Of a stretch of 64,000 nt of DNA, positions 54,585 through 64,000 are shown in pieces; positions within the stretch are counted from its first letter, which is position 1, and every line of letters starts with the position of its first letter. Position numbers and translations under genes: made by a program. Under the pieces are notes generated by a model that saw only the letters and a program-made list of their open reading frames with translations, ran no database searches and had not been told where the DNA came from. The DNA is from Ampelocalamus luodianensis (lineage: Eukaryota > Streptophyta > Magnoliopsida > Poales > Poaceae), in assembly GCA_036346255.1 (NCBI GenBank), contig CM070632.1:18493408-18557407 (forward strand), in the 5' to 3' direction.

Positions 54585-55560
54585 AAAACTAGGGTTAGGG
54601 TTTTTCTCACGTGACTGTTGCCAGCCTCCTCTACCGCCGGTTGCTGTTGTCGCCCTCACGTCGTGCCCTTCTGCTGCTGGTTGCTGTTGTCACCCTCGTG
54701 CCCATTGCCCGTGCTCAGCGCGCGCCTCTACTCGACACCGCCGGTTGCTATTGTTGCCGTGCGCCTCTGCTCGGTGCACCTCTATTCGGTGTGCCTCCAC
54801 CCATCGGTTCGTCTTCGTGAGGTAGCCTCTAGTGGTTTTACTCGGTGCCGGTACTAGTTCATCCTCATCACCACCGCCCGTCTACGTTTCGGGGAGTCGC
54901 TTGGAGCTCCGCCCACCGCCGCCTGAGGCGACTGATCCGTCGAGACCGAGCCACCTCCATCCTAAGCTCAGGCAACTGAGCCACCGTCACCTGAAGCCGC
55001 CGACACCCTCTCTCGAGGCTCCTCCTGGCCTTGTTCCTTCTTATCCTCTCTACTACACTCATCATCCGCGAGTTGAGGATTCTTCTGATGCATCATATTC
55101 TTCTGATGGGTCATCTTCTTCGGCCTCTCCTCGATATGCTCTTCATGATCGCCAATCTATTCGGCCTCCTGAGCGGTATTTTGGTGAAGATACCAAAATA
55201 CCCCTTCTCGATCATTCTATAAAGACTGAGTCCAATCTTTATGAAGCAATTCCATACTTCACCACGTGTAGGTTGATCAACGACTCTCTTCATATCGGCA
55301 AGTCTCTCCCATTCGGCTCCCATTGAAACCACTATGGCACTTGCACCGACCCCCGCGCTGCTTGATGCAACGCCCCGCACCGAACTTCTTGTTCGATCAT
55401 CCTTGTCCATTTTGCGCCATGCTTGAGTCCAATGACTCCATCCGGCATCCTCGATCGTTCTAAACCTCAACTCTCCAAGTCTAGTCCTTATCATCCTCAC
55501 CGTTGATCGTCATTGACCTCTAAGCCTCCTGCACAACAATAGACCAAGAAATCGAGCTCG
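54585..55560 (+). pseudogene. Internal remnant of the short-LTR copia
   Basis: GC-rich, Pro/Ser-rich frames begin soon after the primer site. A 164-codon plus frame (54832-55326) contains SSDASYSSDGSSSSASPRYA, then RQSIRPPERYFGE. I recognise no gag, integrase or RT motif with confidence. The 3' LTR is absent, so the element is truncated near 55560. Confidence 0.4.
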
Positions 55561-56240
55561 GGCACAAGTTCTTCATAACATGACCTATGTTAGTCAAAAT
55601 ATGCATCATGCAATATTTATGCACTGAAACCCATGAACTTGACCTAACCTACGATTATCGCCGCCTTGCTGGCCAACAAATTGGGCAAAATTGGTCAGAC
55701 CGCCATCTCCTGGCCGGTTTGATCGCCAGCCCAAGGACTAAGTCAAATTTTCTCCCTAAAAATCTGAACCCTCTTTGGAAATTCAAAGTGAATAGAATTT
55801 TTGGCTCAAAGCTCTAATAATTATGAGATCAAGTGTAGAAGAATCCTCTCTCTTGCCTACACCCACTATTTTTGGCCCAGACAAAACTCAAAAGTCACCG
55901 TTTTGGCCAGTTTGACCGCCACTCACGGTCGGTTTGACTGCCGACCCTTTGGCCTGCCCCTAGGCCGGTCTAACCGCCAGAGGTGGCCGGTTAAACCGCC
56001 AGCTAGGCTGGTATGACTGCTGCCCTGGACGGTCTAACCGCTTACAACCTGACAACATTTGAAATTTGCCAAAACGTGTGTTTCAACAAACCCTCACCAT
56101 CATTGCCAATTGTATCATCATTCTAAAATCATGTGCATATCCCCATTGATATCCACAACAATTTTGGTCAGGTTCTTGGCCATCAGAACAAAAATGCATT
56201 AATTCAATTCACAATTTTGGTTAGGTACAAAAAAGCAAAA
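55561..56240. repeat. Repeat with GGTC(T)GACCGCC-type palindromes
   Basis: At least seven phrases such as 'ggtcagaccgcc', 'ccggtttgactgcc', 'ccggtctaaccgcc' and 'ggtctaaccgc' occur between 55695 and 56042. They resemble the shorter set at 53637-53722, so this may be part of an LTR of the same copia family. Confidence 0.5.
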
Positions 56241-56570
56241 CAATCACTGGAGGTTGCCCAAATGTGAGACACTGAGTGGTTGCCGCCATGGAGAGTACCC
56301 CAGCTGCAGCCATTGGAGGTGCACCGTCGTCGTGTTGGGGAAGAGCAACACTCACCAGCGCATCGCCCTGGCCGTCATAGAACGGGCGGAGGCGTCGCCG
56401 GTGCTCGAGGAGGCGGAACCGGGGAAGCGGCGACAGATACGCTAGATTCACCGCGGGTGAGGGCGAGGCTGAGCATGCACCGCCAAAGCTGGTGGAGCGT
56501 CATCGCCATCGCAAGGCGCGCGCAAGAGAGAGGAAGGGATCGATCTAGGTTGGGGTTAAGGATTGGGAAG
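56241..56570. other. GC-rich MULE interior, no gene recognised
   Basis: Open in a 131-codon plus frame (His/Arg/Gly-rich) continuing into the inverted repeat. No domain is recognised. Confidence 0.35.
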
Positions 56571-56921
56571 GGAAAATTGGGGCGGTTGGCCGTGGCGAGC
56601 AGCGTCGACGAGGCCGGCGAGGGGCAGGGACTCCTCGGTGGAGATAGGCGCGGAGAGGGCGGCGATGTGGGGTAGTGGCCGGGTGGGGTTGGGAGGAGAG
56701 GGAGGGAACGTAGCGCAGCGCGAGCGGAGGGAAGAAGGGTGGAGAAAGGGCAACATGGTCATTTCGCGTAGCTAAAAAGGGGAAATGAGGATAAGAATAT
56801 AATATTGCAAACAGTGTATTTAATAAGGATCCATCTAAGTGGAGTGTATATTATCGATTACCTCAGGAATGAAAGTATATGCTAAAATATCATCTAAGTG
56901 GAGAGTATATTACCAATTCCC
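56571..56921. repeat. Right terminal inverted repeat of the 14-kb MULE
   Basis: Inverted counterpart of 42932-43297, ending CAATTCCC at 56921. Confidence 0.85.
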
Positions 56922-56931
56922 TGTCTAGTTT
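56922..56931. repeat. Right target duplication of the 14-kb MULE
   Basis: TGTCTAGTTT, nine of ten identical to 42922-42931. Confidence 0.75.
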
Positions 56932-57137
56932 TGGCCTACGACGCTACGCGTGTTTGTGGGTCGGCCAATTCGGCAGCCCGAGCCCCAAGAGACATAAATC
57001 AGCAGAAAACTGAAATAATTTTTTTTCGGGCCACCCAGAAAAAATGAAGTTGCCGACCCAGCATTTGCGAGCTACAAAAAGTGGCGCATAATTTTGCCCT
57101 TGGAAGTGGCATATTAATAAATTTTTTACAACTTTTC

Positions 57138-57201
57138 AGTGGCATATTAGTTGCACAGTCATTGACATAGTGGCATATTAGTTGCACACAGTCATTGGCA
57201 T
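57138..57201. repeat. Tandem duplication of about 31 bp
   Basis: 'agtggcatattagttgcaca' with 'gtcattg' is present twice in a row, the second with a CA insertion. A related 'agtggcatattaataa' lies just before. Confidence 0.85.
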
Positions 57202-57860
57202 GAGGATTTTGCTAAGTGAATTGCACCCCTCGATCGGTATACAAGAAGAAAGATATCTCAAGATCATTTTCGGTAGCCTCGAGAGATCTTTATGTGGCGT
57301 TATTACAATGCAGACATTTTATCAGTAACGACAACAACTGTTCAGCTTTATAGAGGTGAAGTTCCCAGTAGGGCCCTAATGATACTGACCAGTGGGCCTA
57401 CAAATTCATTCTCTGAATGTTGAGGCCCAAGGTTCGTCCCAGGCAGTATATCTCAAGGCCCATCAGATTCCAAACCAAGCTCAAGAGGATTTGTATTTGT
57501 TTTGCTCAGTTTAATCACATTTAGTACAAGAAGCTTGCGTGCTCCTTTAAGCAAACATATGCTTCCGAATTTATCAGATGTTGATTTAGTTCATTTGAGT
57601 TTAACAAACGATATTTCTATCATAGTTAAAAAAACATACACTGTAAAACATCAAGCATATATAAACTACAAAAAGAAAAGGAAATGCCTGCACCAAACAC
57701 ATTTCCTTTTCCTTTTTCTAAGATTGTACAACACCAACCAACCATTGGCCACTCCCTGTAAGCTCATACAGGAACAAAGCAACATCACAAGAAAGTTCTT
57801 GCCAAGATCCCAAGTAACCTTACAAAAAAGCTCGTGTGCTTTACTAGACCACAAATCTCT
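57202..57860. other. Spacer without a recognised gene
   Basis: AT-rich, with short open frames only. Confidence 0.35.
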
Positions 57861-58070
57861 TGGCCACTAAGGAAGCTGAGCATTGCAACCTCGGATTAAA
57901 ATGTAAAGCACAGCCAAAGATAACCAGCTCATGATTAAATCATCAAGCAGAGAAAAGGTAAGATTTGGCCACTAAGGAAGCTGAGCATTGCAACCTCGGA
58001 TTAAAATGTGAAGCACAGCCAAATATAACCAGCTCATGATTAAATCATCAAGCAGAGAAAAGGTAATCAA
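57861..58070. repeat. Tandem duplication of 105 bp
   Basis: 57861-57965 and 57966-58070 begin 'tggccactaaggaagctgag' and differ by only about two substitutions plus the junction. The high identity indicates a recent event. Confidence 0.93.
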
Positions 58071-58129
58071 GGCAGCAAGATCACACCATCTTCTTCCTTT
58101 TGCTGATCCTTTACAACATCTTCTACCAC

Positions 58130-58445
58130 TTTTCCAGGCATAATTGGCACCAACTTTGGCAAATACAGCTCCTTCCACCATCTAACCTTGTGTGATCTTT
58201 CTTGTGAAACTTCAGAGTTTGCCGCACGATCCCACAATGGGATATTCCTCTATTTATAGATGATGTACAGAGGTTGTTACAATCAATGATTACAAGAGAT
58301 CGCTTGGATCGCACAAATACAAAGAAGAGATATACACGGGCAATATGCATCTGTAGGCAAAAGATGAAACGCTGCAGTGCTAACCGAAAAACAGAGAGTA
58401 AGAATCTATCTCTAATTCTATCTGTATATGTTATCTCTTTTAACA
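58130..58445 (-). repeat. LTR-like fragment with TATA box, minus strand
   Basis: On minus the sequence starts TGTTAAAAGAGATAACATAT (58445), carries CTATAAATAG (58250-58259) and then a GAGGAATATCCC start-like region, resembling copia LTRs of grasses. A 55-codon open stretch follows (WDRAANSEVSQERSHK, then WWKELYLPKLVPIMPGKVVE) that I do not recognise. No second LTR or primer site is visible. Confidence 0.4.
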
Positions 58446-58552
58446 TTTCTGAAGCACATGTCATCACACAATGAGAAATATTCCTTCTACCCATCATTTC
58501 TGATGACATGTATAGATTTCTCTAACTAGTCCTATTTTCTTTAGATAGCGAT

Positions 58553-58793
58553 TTATAGCATTGGGGGAAAAAAGCCTCTCCCTTTTTTTTCTTTTTCTCC
58601 GCAACAAGAACCGTAGTGGCATCCCACATCTTTGGCAATGGCTGTAAAGAGGTGTCCAGCCATTGCTGTCTGCCAACTTCTTTCCAAAGTTTCCTTTACA
58701 TTTCTGAAGTATTTCAGTTCTGTACACGGAGGGAAGCAGAATATGCACATGTGTACTACTCATCTTTTTCAGTTCTACGATAAGTGCGTGCAC
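58553..58793 (-). pseudogene. Possible ankyrin-repeat remnant
   Basis: A minus frame contains KKLADSNGWTPLYSHCQRCG, similar to one ankyrin-repeat core (D..GWTPL). Only one repeat is visible and the rest is Lys/Arg-rich. Very tentative. Confidence 0.2.
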
Positions 58794-58829
58794 AATAGTA
58801 GTATTTCATGGTGAAGTAATCATGATACT

Positions 58830-61020
58830 TTTTAGTAAGTAATCATGATCTTAATTGTGTTTCTGAACATTACATATGACGATCTAAATGGCTTATACCT
58901 GGTGTGACTTGTGATACGACAAGGATCTAATTTTCATTAAAAAAAAAGGTGAGACCAGAATACTGTTGATCCATTGTTTCTGCACACCATAGTTTAATGT
59001 GATCTTGTCGTTTTATGACAAGCTAGCAGGTGGGGTGCTGTACTGATGTCTCTTCCAGGATTTGGCCATAGCATCTCTGAATGGCTATCTTACATTGTTT
59101 GCTTCTCCTCTTTTCAATGCCTTCTTGCTCTTGGCATTTTCCTTCTTGTTCAAACATGCACCAGAGCTCCCAAGATAACATTATTTTCTCAGTGACATTT
59201 ATGTATACCTAACTTTTTTATTAAAAAAAAAATAGTGCCTGATGTTTTCTACATATTTTGCATCCTTATTTGTAGAGATTTGATTGGGCCTTTTTTTTTC
59301 TGCCTGCAAAATTAGGGTGCAAGAAACACATTTAGTTTTCTTTGCCTTTCTCATTTGTCAAGTTACTAATTCCTTGTTGTTGTTTCAACTACTATTCACT
59401 TTTACACTTCGCTTACCTTTATGTGAATACAGAGCAAAGCTGCCAAGGGACAGCTAAAAACTGTCAGATGACTGTCTAATTTATCTGGCAGGCCAAATGC
59501 TTAAATTCCTTCTACCCTGAAGTCTGAATTTTTTAGTGCAATAATTAGCATTTGGAAATTGCAATTTCATGCCATTCTGTACTGTGAAAATGATCTGTAC
59601 AAAGATAATGCTCTTAAACCACTTGATCTGAGATTCAAAAGGCGTGGGCCAACTTGCTGTACTGGTTGCAGATAAAATTCAGACTTCTTCGTTGCCCTCG
59701 ATCATGTCTTACCAGAAGAGATCGTGTTGGAAACCTAGAACTGCAAATTGCAAATGTCATTTTATTCTGAGATTTCAATGGCATGCATCAACTTGATATA
59801 GTATATATGGTCACAGATCATAGAGATTCAGATTTCTCAATGCCCGGACACGCATGCAAAATCATTTCTTGATAAGATGATATTGCACACACAAGGTTGG
59901 CAAAAAGAACTCCATAACCAAGATATCATATCATGAACTCAACGAAAATGACAAATCAAAGAGTTATCCACGTCTAATCCAGGAATATTATTTGAGCTCT
60001 AATATAACAAATACCCAGTTGGTGACCCTGACATCCATCCACAGCTGGGGCTAAGGTGACCCCGAGCAGTAAAGGTATGGCCTTCGATGATCCTGACAAC
60101 ACAGGCAACCTGACCAAATTTTGGTTCAAATAATCCAGTGGGTAACCCTACACCTAGGGCACAGGTTAATATCGAACAGTTGAGCACCGCCCATGATCCA
60201 AACAACAGTGGCCATGCAAAGATCTCAAAACAATTCCAATCATACAATTTGCTTGCTTGAGTTGCTTATATAACTATCAAACCATAAATGGTTCAAGTTC
60301 AGTGCATGGCTCCATTTGGTTTCCTGCGCTCATGAAACATGCAATGGCAACTTGTGAGGATTGCAGATAAGGAGGACTGGAGGAACCTGGGGTAGATTGC
60401 AAGTATGTGTCCCTCTCATGGGGTGTTGTTGATTTGTGATTTGACCATATGGCATTGTGGGGGTCCTTTTGTGGCTGTGGGTGAGAAGGATCTGGATTTT
60501 CATTGATTGTGACAGGAGTGAGGGGTCTGAGTAGGAGCTGATGATGGCCCCAGCTTGGATGGCTGTGGCCTGCATGGAGGAAATTATGAAAATTTTGTGA
60601 TCTGTGGAGATAGGTCGCAAGTACTGTCACAAGATCATGCTCCCTCTCAGGTGACTTCTAAGGGGAGAGCTGTAAAGTTGAAGGGCTGACTAGACTACGG
60701 CAAGTTGGCCATTGTCCCAGGAATTCTGAAAGAAAAAAAATAATAACTAAAGAGGGTAAATAAATACCGGCCTAGTGTTAATCTCTTATCTAGATGTAGA
60801 CATACATGGGCTTTGGTTAGAAGTTTCTAAAAAATCTCAAAAGGTTAATAGATCACGGTGAGAGATGCTCTGTAGCTACGCACAATTTCAAGCTTAAACT
60901 CGATCGCATTTACAAGATAAGAGGTACGAAGTTTAGCATGAAGTCATGAACAGTGATCTGCACTCTTCATCGCTATCCCTTTTCGCTGCTTGCCGGTTTC
61001 ACCTCCATCAAATTTTAATT
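58830..61020. other. Intergenic DNA, no gene recognised
   Basis: Mostly AT-rich. A 117-codon minus open frame at 60277-60630 (His/Pro/Ser-rich, starting MTVLATYLHRSQNFHNFLHA) has no family I can name and no flanking signals. I do not call it a gene. Confidence 0.3.
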
Positions 61021-61137
61021 GAGTATGGCCCTGGCTTCTCTTTTTTATGAGAATCTTTGTAAATTCCTACGTGTTGAGTTCATAAAAGTGTGTACGAAGA
61101 GAACTAGAATCATAATCGTCCATTGGAAACACACGAA

Positions 61138-62345
61138 TCTATTATCTTATTAAAGTAAAGTCAAAAAAAGTCAACACGTTCGCCTTCAAGAGCTAGAAAT
61201 TACCACGTTAATCGGAGGAAAAAGAAAAAGATCTACACCGTTGATCGTAGTGGGTCCATATTATAACGGCCTAGATTAAAAGAAAGAGTCTATGTAAAAT
61301 ACAATAAAAGTAAAATTTCTACTATAAAATAAAATAAAATAAGCAATTTGATTTTCATATGAATCCTAAGTACATCTCTAAATAATTATATTTTGGAATA
61401 AAAATTAAACAAAAATTGGTAATTAGATTTATATACGAAATCCAATAAAAAAATAACAGAAACTCAGAATAAAAAAATAAAACCACCACTTTCGCTCTCA
61501 AGGGCTAGAAATTCCCACGTTAATCGAAGGAAAAGGAGAAAAATCTACACCGTTGATTGTGGTGGATCCAAATTATAATGGTCTATTTTTTTAAAAAAAG
61601 AGTGCATGTCAATACAATAAAACTAAAATTCTAAATAAAAATAAAATAATTTGATTTCATATGAATTCCTAATTCAACTCCTAAATAAAATAATTCAAAA
61701 TTAAAATTGAACAAAAATTAGAAACTGGATTTGTATACGAATAAAAAAAACTAAAATTCGGAATAAAAAATAAAAAATTAGCAATTTGATTTCGATACGA
61801 ATTCAAAAGTAAAATCCCTAAATAGTTATAATTCAAAATAAAAATAAAAAAACATCCGCAATTGGATTTGTATACGAATTCCAATAAAAATAGTTGAAAT
61901 TCAGAATATATATATACAAAGAAAATTTTCAATTTGATTCCATACGAATTCCAAAGAAAAATCCCTAAATAACTAATATTTAGAATAAAAAAATAGCAAC
62001 TGATTTGCATACGAACTCCAAGAAAGAGTTCATATCAAATACAATATAAAAATAACAAAAAATTCAGAATAAAAAAAATTAAAATAAGCAATTTGATTTC
62101 CATACAAATTCCTAAGTGATAATAAAAATTAAAGAAAATTAGCACTTTTCTTTGTATACAAATTCCAACAAAAAATAGTGGAAATTCGGAATATAAAAAG
62201 AAAATTTGCAATTTGATTTCTATACAAATTCCAAAGTAAAATCCCTAAATAACTAAAATTTGGATTAAATTAAATAAATTAGCAATTTAATTTGCATACA
62301 AACTCTAATAAAAATTACTATTTTTTATTAAAAATAAAAAATATA
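61138..62345. repeat. AT-rich degenerate repeat block related to the Helitron interior
   Basis: The left edge TCTATTATCTTATTAAAG after an A resembles the Helitron 5' end at 2843. A segment beginning 'gctagaaattaccacgttaa' (about 61185) is repeated about 325 bases later ('gctagaaattcccacgttaa', about 61507). Then phrases 'agcaatttgatttc', 'atacgaattcca' and 'aatccctaaataact' recur about every 100-160 bases to 62340. No hairpin-CTRR end was found. Confidence 0.55.
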
Positions 62346-62530
62346 ACAATGATAGCACGAATGGTGTGAGAAGAGACTATGAAAGAGTAGAATTGCAAGA
62401 AGATATTGAACCAGGAGGAAGCGAAGTGCTAAGGTCCTCGGCGGGCCGAGAATGTGGAAAATGCATGCTACTCATCTTAGCCGTTCGATGAGGATAATAT
62501 CGTGTTGCTCACCGAAGCCGTTAAAAATAA
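62346..62530. other. Spacer without a recognised gene
   Basis: Short mixed stretch before the MULE end. Confidence 0.3.
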
Positions 62531-62531
62531 A

Positions 62532-64000
62532 GGAAGAAGTCCATTCTAACCCCTCAAGTATCGACATGCAGATACCTATCCCCCTAAACTAAAAAACCGG
62601 GCATTTAACATCCAAAAGTTGTAAAATCGGATAACCTACCCCCGCCGGCTGTTTCGAGCGATGGTTTTGCTGATGTGGCGTCCGGGTGGCCCGGTTTCGC
62701 TAGGTCAGCTTGGTATGCTGGCTTCTTTGGCACTTCGGCCCACCTGTAAGTGGCGTCTTGGTGGATTAGCTGTCCAAGACTTGGACAACAGAGCAGGGGA
62801 GGAGGCTACAGGCTATGCGGCTCCAGCTCGGGCTTGCCGCTTGCGGGGTGAAGTGCGGTGGCGTCGGGCAAGGCCGGAATGGGTGGCCAAGGGGATGGCG
62901 CCCATGAGGGCACCGACGGTGTGGTGGAGTGGCGGCGGCGAGCGCTCGAGCCATGTGCGGCGCTGGCGGTGGGGCAGCGCGGGGAGGAGGAGGGTGCACG
63001 CACGGGCTGCGCCAGAGGGTTGGGAGGCCGGCGGTGGGGTCAGGGGAGCCTGGGGGTGGCTGTGGTGATGGGGCGGCGGCGATCGGGGGCGAAGGAGAAG
63101 GAGTGGCGGCGGTGGCGCCTCTCAGCGGTGAAGAAGAAAAGGGGAGGTGGGGGAAGAGTGGAGGGGGTTGATGGCGCGGGGTGATGGGATTGGAGTGGCA
63201 GAAGACTCACCGGAGCGTCGGTTTCGACGGTGAGGTGGCGCGGCCGGTGCGCAGCAGGCCAAGGGGACCGAGCGACAGCGCGTGCAGGAGTTGGGCCTGG
63301 CCGGGCGATGTGCCATGGGCGCATGTACGAGCCGGAGCCGGAGGCTCGGGGAGGCGCTGGAGGGAGAGCCGAGTGGCGGCGGCGGCGCAAGAGGAGCCGG
63401 CACCGATGGCGGCACCAGATGAGGAGGCGCCATGGGCCAGCACCAATAACCAGAGAAATCACCAAGAGCAATGAACCAAGAGAATGAATGGAGCAAGGGG
63501 AAGAAGTAAATCGGGCAGGGGGAGAGACACCAAAGCTCCAGGGGGAGGGAGCAAGCCGGCAGAGGGAGGTGCGGTAGGACCAAGCTGCAGCGGGCCAAGG
63601 GCGCAGACGCGCGAGAACAGGCGAGCCTGGCGGCCGGTGGGCCGGCAGCGCCGACAGTCGAACGCGGGCTAAACCGGAGCAACCATGGGCGGCCTGGAGA
63701 AGCTCCAGTCGTAGCAGCAGCAAGAGAAAGAAAATAAATAAAGTGAGGAAAGAAGAAGCAAGGAGAAGATGCCTGGAGGGAGTGGTGGCGGCGGATTCGG
63801 GTGGGGGGATAAGGTGAGGAGGCGAGGGTATGGGTGGAGCTTGGAGGGAGTGGTGGCGGCAAATTCGGGTGGGGGATAAGGTGAGGAGGCCAGGGGATGT
63901 AGACGCGCAGGCGGCGGCGTCGGTGGGGCCGGCCGGAGGCGGCACCCGGAGGAGATGCGGCCAGGGAGCAAAGCTCCGGTGGGAGAAAAATGGAGAAATG
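62532..64000. mobile_element. MULE end with GC-rich interior, truncated by the window edge
   Basis: From about 62532 'gaagtccattctaacccctc', then 'ccgggcatttaacatcc' and 'gcgatggttttgctgatgtg' follow the layout of the Pack-MULE inverted repeats at 32605-32756. From 62800 the DNA becomes very GC-rich and is open in many frames, including 301 minus codons at 63040-63945 (Pro/Arg/Ser-rich). No captured gene is recognised. A 68-bp tandem duplication (63774 and 63842, 'tggagggagtggtggcggc') lies near the edge. The other inverted repeat must lie beyond 64000. Confidence 0.6.

Larger units (their letters stand above)
42932..56921. mobile_element. 14-kb Mutator-like element with about 360-bp inverted repeats, filled with nested retroelements
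   Basis: The left end begins GGGGGAATTGATAATATACC and the right end, complemented, begins GGGAATTGGTAATATACTCT. Homology continues inward for about 360 bp on each side, through 'taccctccacttagatg' and 'ttagatggatcctta' to the GC-rich 'caacccca' segment. A near-perfect 10-bp duplication flanks it. No MULE transposase was recognised. Interior: copia, two gypsy LTR pieces and a short-LTR copia fragment. A minimal original element would be far shorter. Confidence 0.85.

Noticed and set aside
58553..58793. Ankyrin-repeat gene
   Set aside because: Only one weak repeat core; kept only as a low-confidence remnant.
60277..60630. 117-codon minus frame MTVLATYLHRSQ
   Set aside because: No family, promoter or splice context recognised.
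63040..63945. 301-codon minus open frame
   Set aside because: Very GC-rich, with several overlapping open frames on both strands and no recognisable domain; treated as MULE interior.

Overview
The window looks like nuclear DNA of a grass, most probably rice or a close Oryza relative. It has Stowaway-type MITEs, Pack-MULEs with GC-rich interiors, long-LTR Ty3/gypsy chromoviruses, a Tat-type gypsy element with an antisense extra gene, and spliced plant-type gene fragments. There is no operon structure, and I found no tRNA, rRNA or CRISPR array. Most of the window is transposable-element DNA.

Layout. (1) 1-2842: a GC-rich tract, one decayed exon of 6-phosphogluconolactonase (811-1005), an unrecognised GC-rich stretch and a TTGTTGC-rich repeat on the minus strand. 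(2) 2843-31069: a candidate Helitron of about 1.7 kb that has been split by a 26.5-kb insertion. The insertion (3483-29976) is a minus-strand Tat-like Ty3/gypsy element with 0.74-kb LTRs and a perfect GGATG target-site duplication. Its gag is itself split by a 13-kb minus-strand chromodomain-type gypsy element with 4.1-kb LTRs (13943-26991) and, nearby, by a plus-strand LTR fragment (about 27063-27850). The outer element also carries a decayed plus-strand (antisense) gene at 4783-8300. (3) 31070-36660: a TTGTTGC repeat, a 1.4-kb Pack-MULE carrying a 4-coumarate-CoA-ligase-like exon fragment (32605-34016), a hAT-like fragment, microsatellites and a Stowaway MITE. (4) 36722-40883: the only near-intact cellular gene, a two-exon DUF4228/PADRE gene with an N-myristoylation-type start and a single-base frameshift in exon 1; its 3.5-kb intron is full of MITEs. 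(5) 42932-56921: a 14-kb Mutator-like element bounded by about 360-bp inverted repeats and an imperfect 10-bp target duplication. It contains a decayed minus-strand Ty1/copia element, a gypsy LTR fragment, a solo gypsy LTR and a short-LTR copia fragment. (6) 56922-62530: tandem duplications, an LTR-like promoter fragment and AT-rich repeats related to the Helitron. (7) 62530-64000: one end of another GC-rich MULE that runs off the window.

The most unusual feature is a regular array of 20-bp hyphenated palindromes (GTCGTA-N8-TACGAC) spaced 28-30 bp apart. It lies in the U3 of both LTRs of the outer element and occurs again inside predicted introns of its antisense gene, with some paired (compensatory) arm changes. 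A second shared signal is a CTATTCGAATAG palindrome module found in three otherwise different long gypsy LTR families here.

Everything is read by eye, without alignment software, so boundaries of decayed elements are approximate unless terminal motifs and target duplications are named.
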